A stretch of 64,000 nucleotides of DNA from CAZPQK01 sp964588695 (GTDB taxonomy: Bacteria; Krumholzibacteriota; Krumholzibacteriia; WVZY01; JAKEHA01), in assembly GCA_964588695.1 (NCBI GenBank), contig CAZPQK010000001.1:186001-250000 (forward strand). Direction: 5' to 3'. Both the position numbers and the translations under genes were made by a program. Shown here in pieces: positions 42,671 through 51,695 of this stretch (its first letter is position 1; each line of letters opens with the position of its first letter). The notes under the pieces are model-generated. The model did not search any database. It saw only the letters and a program-made list of their open reading frames with translations, and was not told the origin of the DNA.

Positions 42671-42723
42671 GGAGGACGTGTGCAGTAGACTGCTTTCTGG
42701 CTGGCCAACGAAAGCGAGTACAA

Positions 42724-43101
42724 GTGCCAAAAGCAACTGGAACATTTGACGTTACCATCACGCCGGTTACCGACCCCACCGCCGTCCCCGGCCGAATGAC
42801 AATCGACAAAACGTTTGCCGGTGAACTCTCCGGCAAAAGCGATGGTGAGATGCTCACCGCAATGACCGCGGTGCAGGGCTCCGCAGGTTACGTCGCCGTG
42901 GAGAAAGTGACCGGCACCCTGGCGGGAAAGTCAGGCAGCTTTATACTGTTGCACCACGGAGTGATGTCCGCGGTCGGCGAAGCACAGCACATCGTCGTTG
43001 TGCCCGACTCCGGAACCGATGCGTTGGCTGGTTTGTCGGGATCAATGCGCATCATCAACGACGCCGGCGCGCACAGTTACGAGTTCGACTACGAGATTTA
43101 G
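42724..43101 (+). CDS. DUF3224-family protein
   Basis: A 125-residue cytoplasmic protein starting at GTG with GGAGG further upstream. TIDKTFAGELSGKSDGEML, YVAVEKVTGTLAGKSGSF, LLHHGVM and GTDALAGLSGSM are the conserved features of the DUF3224 family, small beta-barrel proteins of unknown function (allene-oxide-cyclase-barrel-like). Full family length; no partner gene is adjacent. Confidence 0.85.
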   Translation: MPKATGTFDVTITPVTDPTAVPGRMTIDKTFAGELSGKSDGEMLTAMTAVQGSAGYVAVEKVTGTLAGKSGSFILLHHGVMSAVGEAQHIVVVPDSGTDALAGLSGSMRIINDAGAHSYEFDYEI

Positions 43102-43641
43102 TGCCTGGTGCGCCAGCGTTACGGGCGCTTATCGAGGGAGTGCATCGTTTCGACCGTCTGCTCGTGCCCCTGCCGGGGTTCGATCGCAGTCCCCTCTTCG
43201 CTGCGGTTGTAGTTACGCGGATGCGTTCCACGAACAAACGACGAAACGATGCGCTCCGGTTAGCATAGTTCCTCCCATCCTACACCTCCCGGCTCCCCCA
43301 ACTTGCGTTTCGCTTAGTCGACAATCGTCGTCACCACTTCTTCCACCCAGCTATGTCGACTCAAGCGTTGGAGACATCTGACTGACTGCAAAGTCACTTC
43401 GGCCTAAGGCAATCGCGGTGCCAAAACGATTCGTCGCCGCACCGAGCTCGGAATCGTTTGTGCAACAACGACTTGTGCGAACAGGTGCGCCGCGCGAAAG
43501 GAACCAGCAAACGCGTGAAAGTGTCGGCGCCTTGGACAACAAACGCCGCGCAACAACGCTCCGATATCGCGCAAACCACGTTATAACTTACGGTTCATGG
43601 ATTGCAGGCGGTATGAAAGCGCTTTACACGCGCCCACAAAA
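43102..43641. other. Intergenic region after the DUF3224 gene
   Basis: About 540 bases without a convincing gene. The open frames seen in it have no ribosome sites or family features, and the longest simply runs antisense into the receiver-GAF-HD-GYP gene. No tRNA or recognisable structured RNA was found. Confidence 0.45.
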
Positions 43642-43675
43642 GAAAAACGCCCTCGCGTCGGCGAAGGCGTTTTTT
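43642..43675. terminator. Bidirectional terminator
   Basis: A hairpin AACGCC-TCGC / GCGA-GGCGTT with a GTCG loop is flanked by A5 on the left and T6 on the right. It can therefore stop the minus-strand signalling operon (ending at 43700) and any plus-strand transcript coming from the DUF3224 side. Confidence 0.8.
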
Positions 43676-43699
43676 CAAACGGCAACCCATCAAAAATCG

Positions 43700-45250
43700 C
43701 TACGACTCCAGATCCACCAGCACCATTTCCCGACTTTGCGATTCGATAACTTCGGCAAACTCGTGAACGACAACCGGATCGAACTGCGTCCCGGCGCCCG
43801 ACTTAAGACGGCGCATGGCCTCGTCAACCGAAAGCGCCCGCCGATAGCTTCGGTCGGTGGTCATCGCGTCAAACGCGTCGGCCACCGCAACAATCCTCGC
43901 ACCCATAGGAATATCCTCGCCGACCAACTGGTCGGGATAACCGCGACCATCCCAACTTTCGTGGTGGTAACGAACAATATCCACCGCGCCGGGAATAAAC
44001 TCCATGTTCTCGACAATAGCCGCACCAATTGTGGGATGCGACTTCATGATCTCCCACTCCTCTTCGGTCAGTGCTTCGCGCTTGTGTAACACTTCTTCCC
44101 GAAGACCTAGCTTGCCGATATCGTGAAGTAATGCGCCGAACGCAATCATCCGACGCTTTTCATGCTTGAGCCCCATGCGCTCGGCGATCTGCATCGAATA
44201 CATGGCTACGCGCTCGGTGTGACCTTTGGTGTAGGGATCCTTGGCTTCCATGATGGAAATCAAAGTCTTCAACGTGGTCACGTAAGTAAGCTGCAACTGT
44301 TTGATCAGGCGAGCATTTTCCAGCCCGACACCAACCGAGTTGGCGACGAAGGTCAGAATCTCGGACTCTTCCGCCGTGTATTCGGCACCGGTAATCTTTG
44401 GCCCGGTAAAGATAAGACCTTTTACCTGCCCCTTCATAATTACCGGCGTCACATACTCGAACACCGCCAGTCGAAGATCAGGAATCAGCATCGACCAGTT
44501 GCGGTCGGGGTTACGCGCGATTTTGGACGGCGCGCCCGCCTCCATAACCGCATCCACAAAGCGCCCTTTGCGCGGAATGTTAATTCCGGAAAAGCTGCCC
44601 TCTTCGAAGCCGCGAACGTAGGTAAGCGACAGCATCGGGTTGGCTTCGCGCTCCAACGAAAAGAACGCAAGGCTGGAAATCTGCAACTCGCCCATCAGTG
44701 TGAGCGATACAACGTTTAAGAAGTCTTCGGGATTGGACGTCCGGTTCATGTCCTGCGACAACGTTAGCAGCGTGCGCATCGACAGCAGTTGCTTCTTTAG
44801 TTCGCGCGCGACGCGTTCCTGTTCGACCATTCCCTGTGACACCGCTTGCTGCAGGTCAGAGGCATGCTCGTGTTGATCCCGACGCTGTTGCGAACGCGCG
44901 AGTACGCGATCCACCTTGGCGTTGAACTCACGCAACGAAACCGGCTTTACCATGTACTCTTCGGCGCCGCGATCGATGGTGTCGACGCGAGTTTCAACAT
45001 CGTTACACGACGACAGAAACACGACGGGAACGTCGCCGCTACCGGCGTCGGTCAGCCGTTCCATCAACTCAATACCGTCCATGTCCGGCAGCATCATGTC
45101 CAACACCACCAGGTTGGGAGTGCCGGTCTGGTACTTGGAGATTGCCTGCTTCCCGGTACTGGCAACCGACACTTCGTGTCCCCGACGGTTCAACGACTCG
45201 CCCAGAATTTCGAGTACTTTTGGGTCATCATCTACGAGCAGAATGTCCAT
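43700..45250 (-). CDS. Response regulator with GAF and HD-GYP domains
   Basis: A 516-residue protein. The receiver (1-120) is complete: acidic pocket D7-D8, phosphorylation site D51 in VVLDMMLPD, and K102 in MVKPV. A coiled coil and a GAF domain (about 165-310) follow. The HD-GYP domain has GALLHDIGKLG near 373 and HHESWDGRGYP near 425-435, with DAFDAMTTDRSYRRAL, so it should hydrolyse cyclic di-GMP. The start at 45250 places the receiver at the N-terminus, with GGAAG upstream. It lies 10 bases after the STAS/HD-GYP gene and is the only protein of this block with intact phosphorylation and metal sites. Confidence 0.93.
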   Translation of the reverse strand: MDILLVDDDPKVLEILGESLNRRGHEVSVASTGKQAISKYQTGTPNLVVLDMMLPDMDGIELMERLTDAGSGDVPVVFLSSCNDVETRVDTIDRGAEEYMVKPVSLREFNAKVDRVLARSQQRRDQHEHASDLQQAVSQGMVEQERVARELKKQLLSMRTLLTLSQDMNRTSNPEDFLNVVSLTLMGELQISSLAFFSLEREANPMLSLTYVRGFEEGSFSGINIPRKGRFVDAVMEAGAPSKIARNPDRNWSMLIPDLRLAVFEYVTPVIMKGQVKGLIFTGPKITGAEYTAEESEILTFVANSVGVGLENARLIKQLQLTYVTTLKTLISIMEAKDPYTKGHTERVAMYSMQIAERMGLKHEKRRMIAFGALLHDIGKLGLREEVLHKREALTEEEWEIMKSHPTIGAAIVENMEFIPGAVDIVRYHHESWDGRGYPDQLVGEDIPMGARIVAVADAFDAMTTDRSYRRALSVDEAMRRLKSGAGTQFDPVVVHEFAEVIESQSREMVLVDLES

Positions 45251-45260
45251 TTTGCTTCCA

Positions 45261-47144
45261 CTACATGTTGAAGAATTCAATCTTGGTGTCGGAGATGGAT
45301 TCTCCGCTTTCCAGCTCGTGCTCTACCATGTCTACAAAGTGATTAACCAGCTCGGGATCGTAGCGCATTCCCCAGTTTTCTTTAAGCGTATGCAACGCTT
45401 CGCGCTGCGTCAGCGCGGGACGGGTCGGACGTTCCTGCAACATTGCGCCGTAGCTTTCAACGATCGCAACGATGCGCGCACCTAACGGAATCTGTTGTCC
45501 CTGGGCGCCGTTAGGATATCCTTCGCCGTTGAATCGCTCGTGGTGCGACTCCACAATGTTCACGGCGTGCTGCGAAAACTTCATCTTGCGCAACATGTCG
45601 GCGCCGTCGATGGGGTGGCGCTTGATAATTTCCCATTCCTCGGGCATCAGTTCTCGCGGACTGCGTACAATCAGGTCGCTTACCTTGATCATGCCGATGT
45701 CCCGCAGCACGGTACCAAACAGCAGGTCGCGCATGTGGTCGTTGGCGTAGTGAACCTTCTTGGCGAGCGCATAGGTATACGCCGTAATCATTTCTGTGTT
45801 GTCGCGCGCCAGAGTGTTCTCTTCGGTTAACGACACCAGAGTCTGCACCAGGCCCAGCATGCGCTCGTTGTCGATTTCGTGACGGAGCGCGTTCTCGTAG
45901 GCCATCGATGCCTGACGCATCAGCAAATTCAGAAAGTCCAGCGCGGTCTCGTCCAGTTCGCCGCGAATCGGCTGCCCCAACGCCAGCACCCCTTTGCATT
46001 CGTCCTGAACGATAAAGGGAACGATCAACTGACATCCCAGTGACAGCATCGGCGCCTTAACACTGTCGTCGAACGGCGCCGATTCAAGCGGCTGCGCGTG
46101 TGGAGTCTTTAACCACGTGCGCAGGTCGAAACTGTTTTCCATAATGACAAAACCACGGAGCTCTTTTTCGTCGATTCCTTTGGCAGCGAAAGGAACGAAG
46201 GCACCATCGCGGCGTTCCAGAAAGAACGCGCTCTCGACTCCGACTTGCGCGATCAGCGTTAGCAGAAACATTTCGGCCAGCGTCTTGCGGTCCTGGATGC
46301 GGTAGAAGTCGGCGTTAAGCGACATCACGGTGTGGTACTGCACCACCCGCTTTTGCAGTTCCTTGTACGAAGTCTCCGACTTACGATCGCTTCGCCTGCG
46401 GCTGGGGCCACTATCCGACTGCTCGACCGCAGTAACCGGATCCGGCTCCGCCCTGGTGGGCTCAACTTTCGCGGCCGGTTCCGCGGGCGCGGCAGGCCTG
46501 GTTGACTGCTTGGGCCGGCCGGCCGTTTTGGGCTCTGCTTGTGGTTCGACCGAAGCATTGTCGACGCTTTCGGCCTGGGTTTCGGTTTTGTTCGGGGCTT
46601 TAGTTTTAGCCTCAGCAGGCTCGGGCGCCGCGGCTGCGCGCGAGGCTTCAACCGCAGCTTCTCCGTTGAAGCCTTCCTCATCGGCCGAGTCGCCCACAAT
46701 CAAACTCTCAACCGAACCCTCTGCCGCGGACGCAGACGTCTGGTTTTCTTCAAGCGCGTCACTGGTTCCGCTCGCTGTAGTTGCGACCGCCACCACCTGA
46801 TGCTCCATGACCGCCGTCATAGCGGCGTCAAGGGTCTCAGAGACGAGAACGTGCTTTTCGGTATCTTGTCGGTTGAGGAACTTTAGGGCCGTAGGCTTGG
46901 CCCCGGCAACGGCGAGTGCGATATCACCGGCGGCGGCTGTCTCGCAAAGAATTTTTGCGCAGCCGCCGCCCAGAGAGGTCAATCCGGTGACGTCGAGCAC
47001 GACACGGTCGATGTCGCGTTTCCTACATTCGTTGAAGAGCTTCTCGAGGTTGTTTTTCTCGTGGAACCCGAGTGTCCCGCTGATGGTAAAAACTGTTACA
47101 TCGGGAGTTGATTGATCTGACTTCTCGATGACGGTCTTTGCCAT
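45261..47144 (-). CDS. STAS-GAF-HD-GYP protein with degenerate catalytic sites
   Basis: A 627-residue protein. Residues 1-112 form a STAS domain like an anti-sigma factor antagonist. The usual phosphorylated region IDSSG reads LGGGC (LDVTGLTSLGGGCAKIL). A 140-residue Ala/Pro/Glu-rich linker precedes a GAF domain (about 265-420). The HD-GYP domain has VLRDIGMIKVSD instead of HDIGK, and IVESYGAMLQERPTR instead of DAFDAMxxxRxY, but keeps HHERFNGEGYP. Loss of the HD His and the distal Asp suggests that it does not hydrolyse cyclic di-GMP and may serve as a sensor or scaffold. It sits directly upstream of the intact HD-GYP regulator. Confidence 0.88.
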   Translation of the reverse strand: MAKTVIEKSDQSTPDVTVFTISGTLGFHEKNNLEKLFNECRKRDIDRVVLDVTGLTSLGGGCAKILCETAAAGDIALAVAGAKPTALKFLNRQDTEKHVLVSETLDAAMTAVMEHQVVAVATTASGTSDALEENQTSASAAEGSVESLIVGDSADEEGFNGEAAVEASRAAAAPEPAEAKTKAPNKTETQAESVDNASVEPQAEPKTAGRPKQSTRPAAPAEPAAKVEPTRAEPDPVTAVEQSDSGPSRRRSDRKSETSYKELQKRVVQYHTVMSLNADFYRIQDRKTLAEMFLLTLIAQVGVESAFFLERRDGAFVPFAAKGIDEKELRGFVIMENSFDLRTWLKTPHAQPLESAPFDDSVKAPMLSLGCQLIVPFIVQDECKGVLALGQPIRGELDETALDFLNLLMRQASMAYENALRHEIDNERMLGLVQTLVSLTEENTLARDNTEMITAYTYALAKKVHYANDHMRDLLFGTVLRDIGMIKVSDLIVRSPRELMPEEWEIIKRHPIDGADMLRKMKFSQHAVNIVESHHERFNGEGYPNGAQGQQIPLGARIVAIVESYGAMLQERPTRPALTQREALHTLKENWGMRYDPELVNHFVDMVEHELESGESISDTKIEFFNM

Positions 47145-47202
47145 AAGACTCTCGGCTCGAGCGACGTGCGAACGACGTCAGTCGTTCGGCGTGTCATTCG
47201 TG

Positions 47203-47427
47203 TTAAACAACCTCTTGGGCAAGCCACTTGTCGAGAACGCTCTTCAGGAAGCGCCACTCACTGCCAACCTTCTTCGCCGGAATTTTCTTTTCCTTGGCGA
47301 GGCGGCATACCGTTTTGACGTGCATCTTCAAATACTCGGCGGCTTCTACCGACGTCATAACAACATCGGAATCCTCGCTGCCGCCAATGACGATGCTCGA
47401 ATAATCGGCATCTCTCCACTTACTCAT
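47203..47427 (-). CDS. Small excisionase-type HTH DNA-binding protein
   Basis: A 74-residue protein. MTSVEAAEYLKMHVKTVCRL at 24-43 is a MerR/excisionase-type winged helix (HTH_17), followed by the wing KKIPAKKVGSEWRFLKSVLDKWL. Such domains occur in phage excisionases and in small regulators such as BldC. No integrase is nearby, so a regulatory role in the surrounding signalling operon is more likely than an excisionase role. It lies 58 bases upstream of the STAS gene. Confidence 0.85.
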   Translation of the reverse strand: MSKWRDADYSSIVIGGSEDSDVVMTSVEAAEYLKMHVKTVCRLAKEKKIPAKKVGSEWRFLKSVLDKWLAQEVV

Positions 47428-47634
47428 TTTCGCGCCATCCTTTTGTTACTAGCCACTTGGCCATCCCACCCTGAGGCCGCAATAAGCACGATCTGTACCA
47501 ACGACAAATCGTTGTAAAATAGTGCGTTAGCCTTACTCCGGGTCACGCTTGGGGTTGTGTTTCGCACGCCCCAATACGGATTTTGCGTGCCCCACGCGAC
47601 TCGCGCTGGTGCGCGAGACCGCATCAATCAACCG
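47428..47634. other. Intergenic spacer inside the signalling block
   Basis: 207 bases between the CheA-like gene and the HTH gene, both on the minus strand. It is the only large break in the block and may hold a promoter for the HTH and HD-GYP genes. No clear hexamers or terminator were recognised. Confidence 0.35.
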
Positions 47635-49611
47635 CTATACCTGGACATCCCTTACGAGGAAGTCCTGCACGCGACTGGAAACCTGATCGCCCACAATCGG
47701 CTTGTTCAAGTATCCCTGGGCTCCGAGTTTTTCCACCAACAACTCCGCAGTTCGTCCGGTCTGCGAAGTCGTTACCAGCACCGGTGTCGTGCGCCCATCT
47801 CGCTTAAGCAAATCTACAATTTCCTTCGCAGCCATGGTCGGCATGCGAAATTCGCTAATAATTAACTTCGGGCTCGACGTCGCGAGCACCGGACCGGCGG
47901 AAGCGACGTCACCAACGACGTGCACGTTCAAGTTCGCCTTGCGCAGCACCGCGGATAGTTCGCGTTGCGTGGTCTCGTTCTGTTCGACAACCAGAACGTC
48001 AACCTGGCTGGTCGAATCGTTCTCGGCCGGAGCGGGTTCGGCGCTCGCTAACGACGTTGCCTGACGACGTTCCAATTCTTGCGAGTCACCGCCCAGACCT
48101 CCGGACGAGTCAGTACTCCCCATTGTCCCAATAAGTTGTAAGTAGGCACTGATCAGGTGGTCGACATCGACGACAGGTAGCTGCGATCCGCTAAGCGTTC
48201 GCGCCGACATGTGTGGTGCGCTGAACCAATCCGACGTCGTGATGTTCAGGCTTCCAAAACCGTTCTGGTACTCGCGCGGCGCAACGAATGCGATCCGACG
48301 TTCCAGTGCGCCCGCGACGATGATAGTGTCGCCAACGGCGCGTGCGCCGGTGTAGATGGAGTCCAGACGCATCAAGGGCACACGCTTGCCGTCCACGCGA
48401 ACATGCTCAATGCCGCCTTCGCGCATGATGTTCTCTTCGGCTAGCGGAAGCGAATGGCTAAACTGTCCGGCTCGCATCGCGAATTCGTCGCCCCAAACTA
48501 GTAGCGGCTCGCGTTCGATTGATGCTGGGAGGCTAAATGCAAAACGGCACTCGGGGTCGTCGGCCGGTTCAACCCAAAGCACACCGTTCAGAAACCGAAG
48601 CGTTCGGTTTACCGCGCGCAGGCTTGGATAAAACGCAAGCTGGTCTTCCATGTCGATGGGCGAGTCGCGCAGAAACTGATCCAGTGTGTCGCTAACACGG
48701 ACGCGCAGTGCGCCATCGTTTACCGAAACAAATATCGAGATCTCAATCGCTTCGCCGTCGAAGCGGCTGACGATGTCCGCTGCAAAGTTGCGGATAATTC
48801 CCTCTGCCAACTCCAAAATGCGGCGGTCGGTGGTTTCATCACCGGCAGTTACCTTGAACGTCACTCGACAACGCCGGTCGTGTCCCACCGCAACGCCGGC
48901 GTGATCCAAAGACTCCGCTAGCGTCGACAGGCTGACACTCCAGTCGGGTTCGCCGCTGCCCGCGACAGTTCGTTGCAAAGAACTCGCGAGTAGCGACAAC
49001 CGGGCAAGCTCGTGCTGAGCCGCCGCGGGATCGCCGCCCAGGTCGCAGTTCATCAGGTTAGCAACCGCCGACTGAATCGCACGTCGCGGATCTTCCGCAG
49101 CCACGGAAACTGCTTGGGGTTGTGGGGTTGGCGGCGTGCTGGCAACTCCGGGCGCCGCCGGCGAAGCCGCGGGTGCCGGTTGCGATTGCACCTCCGGTGC
49201 CGGTTCTGGCACCGACTCGGGCATCGCATCGATAACAGCAACCATTTCGTTGCGAAGCGACTGCAGCGCGATACCGTCTACGTTGATGGCGTCCAGGGCG
49301 TCGTTGTTGTCGAGTTCGTCGGCCAGGGTTTCTTCGGCCTGGGCGAGTTCCGAGGTGACGCCAGCCACCCGCTCGTCCCAGGGCACACCCGCATCGCGAT
49401 ACGCGGTGAGCACTTCGACGTAACCCACCAGCGCTTGTTCCCATTCAGCGAAGCCGACGAGCGACAATGTGCCCGACAACATCCGCGATGCTACCGCCGC
49501 CTGGTCCAGGTGACCCGGGTCAGCTTTCTGGCCCTCGGCCGTTCCCAACACCCGACACAGCGCCTCGATCTGTTCGCGCACCTGCTTGGCCAATAGTTGC
49601 TTGGTATCCAC
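47635..49611 (-). CDS. CheA-like hybrid protein with replaced phosphorylation sites
   Basis: A 658-residue protein. The N-terminal helical Hpt-like domain (about 10-125) has SRMLSGTLSLVGF where Hpt domains have HTLKGxAxxxGL, so the phospho-His position is Arg. A Pro/Ala linker is followed by an ATPase-like region of CheA type (about 195-345, with VRVSDTLDQF and FAFSLPASIE), a CheW-like region (about 350-500) with MRLDSIYTGARAV, and a C-terminal receiver. In the receiver the phosphorylated Asp is Glu (LIISEFRMP), while the Lys in YLNKP is kept. The GTG start has GGAG overlapping the preceding gene's stop region. It resembles a chemosensory kinase that may no longer transfer phosphate. Confidence 0.82.
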   Translation of the reverse strand: MDTKQLLAKQVREQIEALCRVLGTAEGQKADPGHLDQAAVASRMLSGTLSLVGFAEWEQALVGYVEVLTAYRDAGVPWDERVAGVTSELAQAEETLADELDNNDALDAINVDGIALQSLRNEMVAVIDAMPESVPEPAPEVQSQPAPAASPAAPGVASTPPTPQPQAVSVAAEDPRRAIQSAVANLMNCDLGGDPAAAQHELARLSLLASSLQRTVAGSGEPDWSVSLSTLAESLDHAGVAVGHDRRCRVTFKVTAGDETTDRRILELAEGIIRNFAADIVSRFDGEAIEISIFVSVNDGALRVRVSDTLDQFLRDSPIDMEDQLAFYPSLRAVNRTLRFLNGVLWVEPADDPECRFAFSLPASIEREPLLVWGDEFAMRAGQFSHSLPLAEENIMREGGIEHVRVDGKRVPLMRLDSIYTGARAVGDTIIVAGALERRIAFVAPREYQNGFGSLNITTSDWFSAPHMSARTLSGSQLPVVDVDHLISAYLQLIGTMGSTDSSGGLGGDSQELERRQATSLASAEPAPAENDSTSQVDVLVVEQNETTQRELSAVLRKANLNVHVVGDVASAGPVLATSSPKLIISEFRMPTMAAKEIVDLLKRDGRTTPVLVTTSQTGRTAELLVEKLGAQGYLNKPIVGDQVSSRVQDFLVRDVQV

Positions 49612-49622
49612 AGACGCGGCTC

Positions 49623-51470
49623 CTAAACGTGTTGCGCGTTATCGGGTTCGTAGTCCACAGCGCCTAGCGCGTAAAGATCAACCGCCTCTTCGACTGCTAC
49701 ATCCACCGCGGCATCGTTCGCGTGTGGTTGTTCGGCTGCAGCCGCAGATTCCGGCTTCGCACCCGCAGGTTTAGCGGGCGCTTCATCTACAATCGGTTCC
49801 TGATTGTCCGCCGCGGCGAAAGCACTGGCGATGTCATCGGACAGCGACGAATTTTCGGCGGGCTCGGGCACCTTGCCAAAGCCGCTCGCTTCCGCGGCAC
49901 TTTCCAGTTCCAGTTCGCCCGGCATCGGAGCGCTCGGTTTTGGTTCTGCCGATGCTTCCGGAGCGACTGCCGCTTGCGCCGGTTCTTCGGCGGCGGGCTC
50001 TGGCGATGGAAAATCCATCGCTCCCGGTTGCGGCTCGTCTCTGTTGTCAGATGCAAACGCAGCGGCCGGGTCGAGCATTTCCTCGAACATGTCGTCCGCG
50101 GGAGAACTCGGCTCGGCGGGAAGCTCTTCGGCCACCGGCTGATCGGCCACGTTGTCGTCGGGAATGTCGGCAAACATACTGTCGTCGTCGCCGCTGCTCA
50201 TCTCTTCGAAGATGCCCTGTTGCTTTTCGAGTCCGTCGATTTCTTCGGGCTCGTTGAAGATGTTGTGGCGATTTCCCTGGCGCTCAAAACCGTCGTCGCT
50301 ACCAGATACGCTGGCGGCGGGAGCACTGTCGACGACTTCGAAAACGGCGCGATTGGTTTCGCCTCCCAGGCGGCCTTGCAGTTCGGAAACCGCTTCGGCG
50401 TACGCTTCCATCGCCTGGGTGTAGGACTTGTTCAGCTCGGCGGCTTCCTGCGCTACGTTGGTGTCGCCCTGTCCCGCCGACTCCGTCATGGAATGCAGAC
50501 TTTGCGAGGCATGGGTTACCACCTCGTCACACCGCTCCGCCATCGTGTTGAACCGGGCAGCGATGTCGCGAGCCTCGTCGGCAAACTTAACCAGCTTGGT
50601 GTTGCCGCTATCCTGGCCGGCTTCTAACGCGGCGCTAATCGCCATGTTCTTGGTAGCAGCGCTGATTTCCTTTAGCGCGCCGGAAACGTCCTGCAACCGC
50701 TGGAAAGAAAGCTTGGCGTCGTCCGCGTCCACCGGCTCGGAAGACGCACTACCAGTAGACGACGACATTGCCGCAAGGCCGGTGGCGATTTCGCGGAACT
50801 GGCGGGTTAGCGCCGAAAACGCGTCGTCAGCGGCGCGGCGAATGTGGGTGGTGTCGGGCGCCGAGCCACTTGTTTCCACGGCATCCAGAATCCGGGTGAG
50901 TGCCGGGTCGGAGACCTGCGCTTCTTTGCCTTTGGAAAGCGCCTTGGCGGCATCGTCCGCTTCGCGCGTCAACACATCGGCGCGGTCGACCAGTTCCTGC
51001 TTGTCTTGCAAGTCGCGCTCACGCTTCTCGAAACTGGCTTCTTTGTCCTGAATCCGCTTGCCCGTGTTCTTTAGAAAGTCGCGCAGCTCCGGGTACTTGC
51101 CCAGTTTCTCCAACGACTTACCGTCGTTAAGGTCGTCGATCGTCTCAAGCGTTTGCATGAGATTCTTATAGTCGAGACCGGAGTCGAGGTAGCGCTTGTA
51201 CTTGCGAACGGCACCGGTGATGAGAAAGTAAGAAACCAGAGCCAGCACCGGGACGAGTAGAACCAGCGGAAGCATTTCCCGCATGAAGGCGTCCGGGTTG
51301 AACTGGAAGGCGCTGATGTCGCCGCCGGGGAAGTCAATCCAGGTCCACTTGAGACCGAAGGTCCAGCTCATAAAAAACGCGACGCCGATACTCATAGTGA
51401 TGAGCAAAAGCGACACGAGAAAGCCGATTTTCCACGGAGAGGTTAGCGCCGGGGGCTTACGGTGGTCCAC
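49623..51470 (-). CDS. MCP-like membrane protein with long acidic C-terminal tail
   Basis: A 615-residue protein. Two membrane segments (about 13-35 and 63-86) enclose a short loop of some 28 residues, so there is no large sensor domain. A long coiled coil follows. Its tip region LKEISAATKNMAISAALEAGQ and FADEARDIAARFNTM resembles the MCP signalling hairpin (NLLALNAAIEA...VVADEVRxLA), but is diverged. From about 385 the protein is acidic, Pro/Ala/Glu-rich and without predicted fold. The start is GTG with AGGAG 7 bases upstream. The stop lies 11 bases before the CheA-like gene, so both should work together. Confidence 0.75.
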   Translation of the reverse strand: MDHRKPPALTSPWKIGFLVSLLLITMSIGVAFFMSWTFGLKWTWIDFPGGDISAFQFNPDAFMREMLPLVLLVPVLALVSYFLITGAVRKYKRYLDSGLDYKNLMQTLETIDDLNDGKSLEKLGKYPELRDFLKNTGKRIQDKEASFEKRERDLQDKQELVDRADVLTREADDAAKALSKGKEAQVSDPALTRILDAVETSGSAPDTTHIRRAADDAFSALTRQFREIATGLAAMSSSTGSASSEPVDADDAKLSFQRLQDVSGALKEISAATKNMAISAALEAGQDSGNTKLVKFADEARDIAARFNTMAERCDEVVTHASQSLHSMTESAGQGDTNVAQEAAELNKSYTQAMEAYAEAVSELQGRLGGETNRAVFEVVDSAPAASVSGSDDGFERQGNRHNIFNEPEEIDGLEKQQGIFEEMSSGDDDSMFADIPDDNVADQPVAEELPAEPSSPADDMFEEMLDPAAAFASDNRDEPQPGAMDFPSPEPAAEEPAQAAVAPEASAEPKPSAPMPGELELESAAEASGFGKVPEPAENSSLSDDIASAFAAADNQEPIVDEAPAKPAGAKPESAAAAEQPHANDAAVDVAVEEAVDLYALGAVDYEPDNAQHV

Positions 51471-51557
51471 AGGTGCACTCCTTGTTTAACCAAATTTAGG
51501 GTCTGCGCGCAATTTCTCGGGGGCGCAATCGCAAGGAGTATGCCTAGCTGGGGTCGA

Positions 51558-51574
51558 GTTAGGTATCACCTAAC
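51558..51574. promoter_or_regulatory. Short perfect inverted repeat upstream of the signalling block
   Basis: GTTAGGT and ACCTAAC face each other across ATC, 88 bases before the MCP-like start codon. It may be an operator or the stem of a small hairpin in the leader. Function is not shown by the sequence. Confidence 0.3.
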
Positions 51575-51618
51575 AGGCTGAAACCAAAAGGATTAAAGCG
51601 ACGGGAATGGGTTTAGCA

Positions 51619-51649
51619 AAAAGTTGAAGGCGTGCACATTGCACGCCTT
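51619..51649 (-). terminator. Terminator of the nitrilase-family gene
   Basis: A perfect 10-bp stem AAGGCGTGCA/TGCACGCCTT with a 3-base loop (51627-51649) is followed on the minus strand by CAACTTTTTG. It lies 47 bases after the stop of the amidase gene. Confidence 0.7.
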
Positions 51650-51695
51650 CGGGACTCACGTTGCTTTCTGAGGACGCCAGCGGCGTGGCGGGAAG

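Noticed and set aside
43418..44089. 223-codon plus-strand frame starting in the gap after the DUF3224 gene
   Set aside because: Most of it runs antisense to the HD-GYP gene and it would have to cross a bidirectional terminator; no motif supports it.
47203..47427. Excisionase as a sign of a prophage or integrative element
   Set aside because: No integrase, att repeat or phage gene lies nearby; the protein sits within a signalling operon and is more likely a small regulator.
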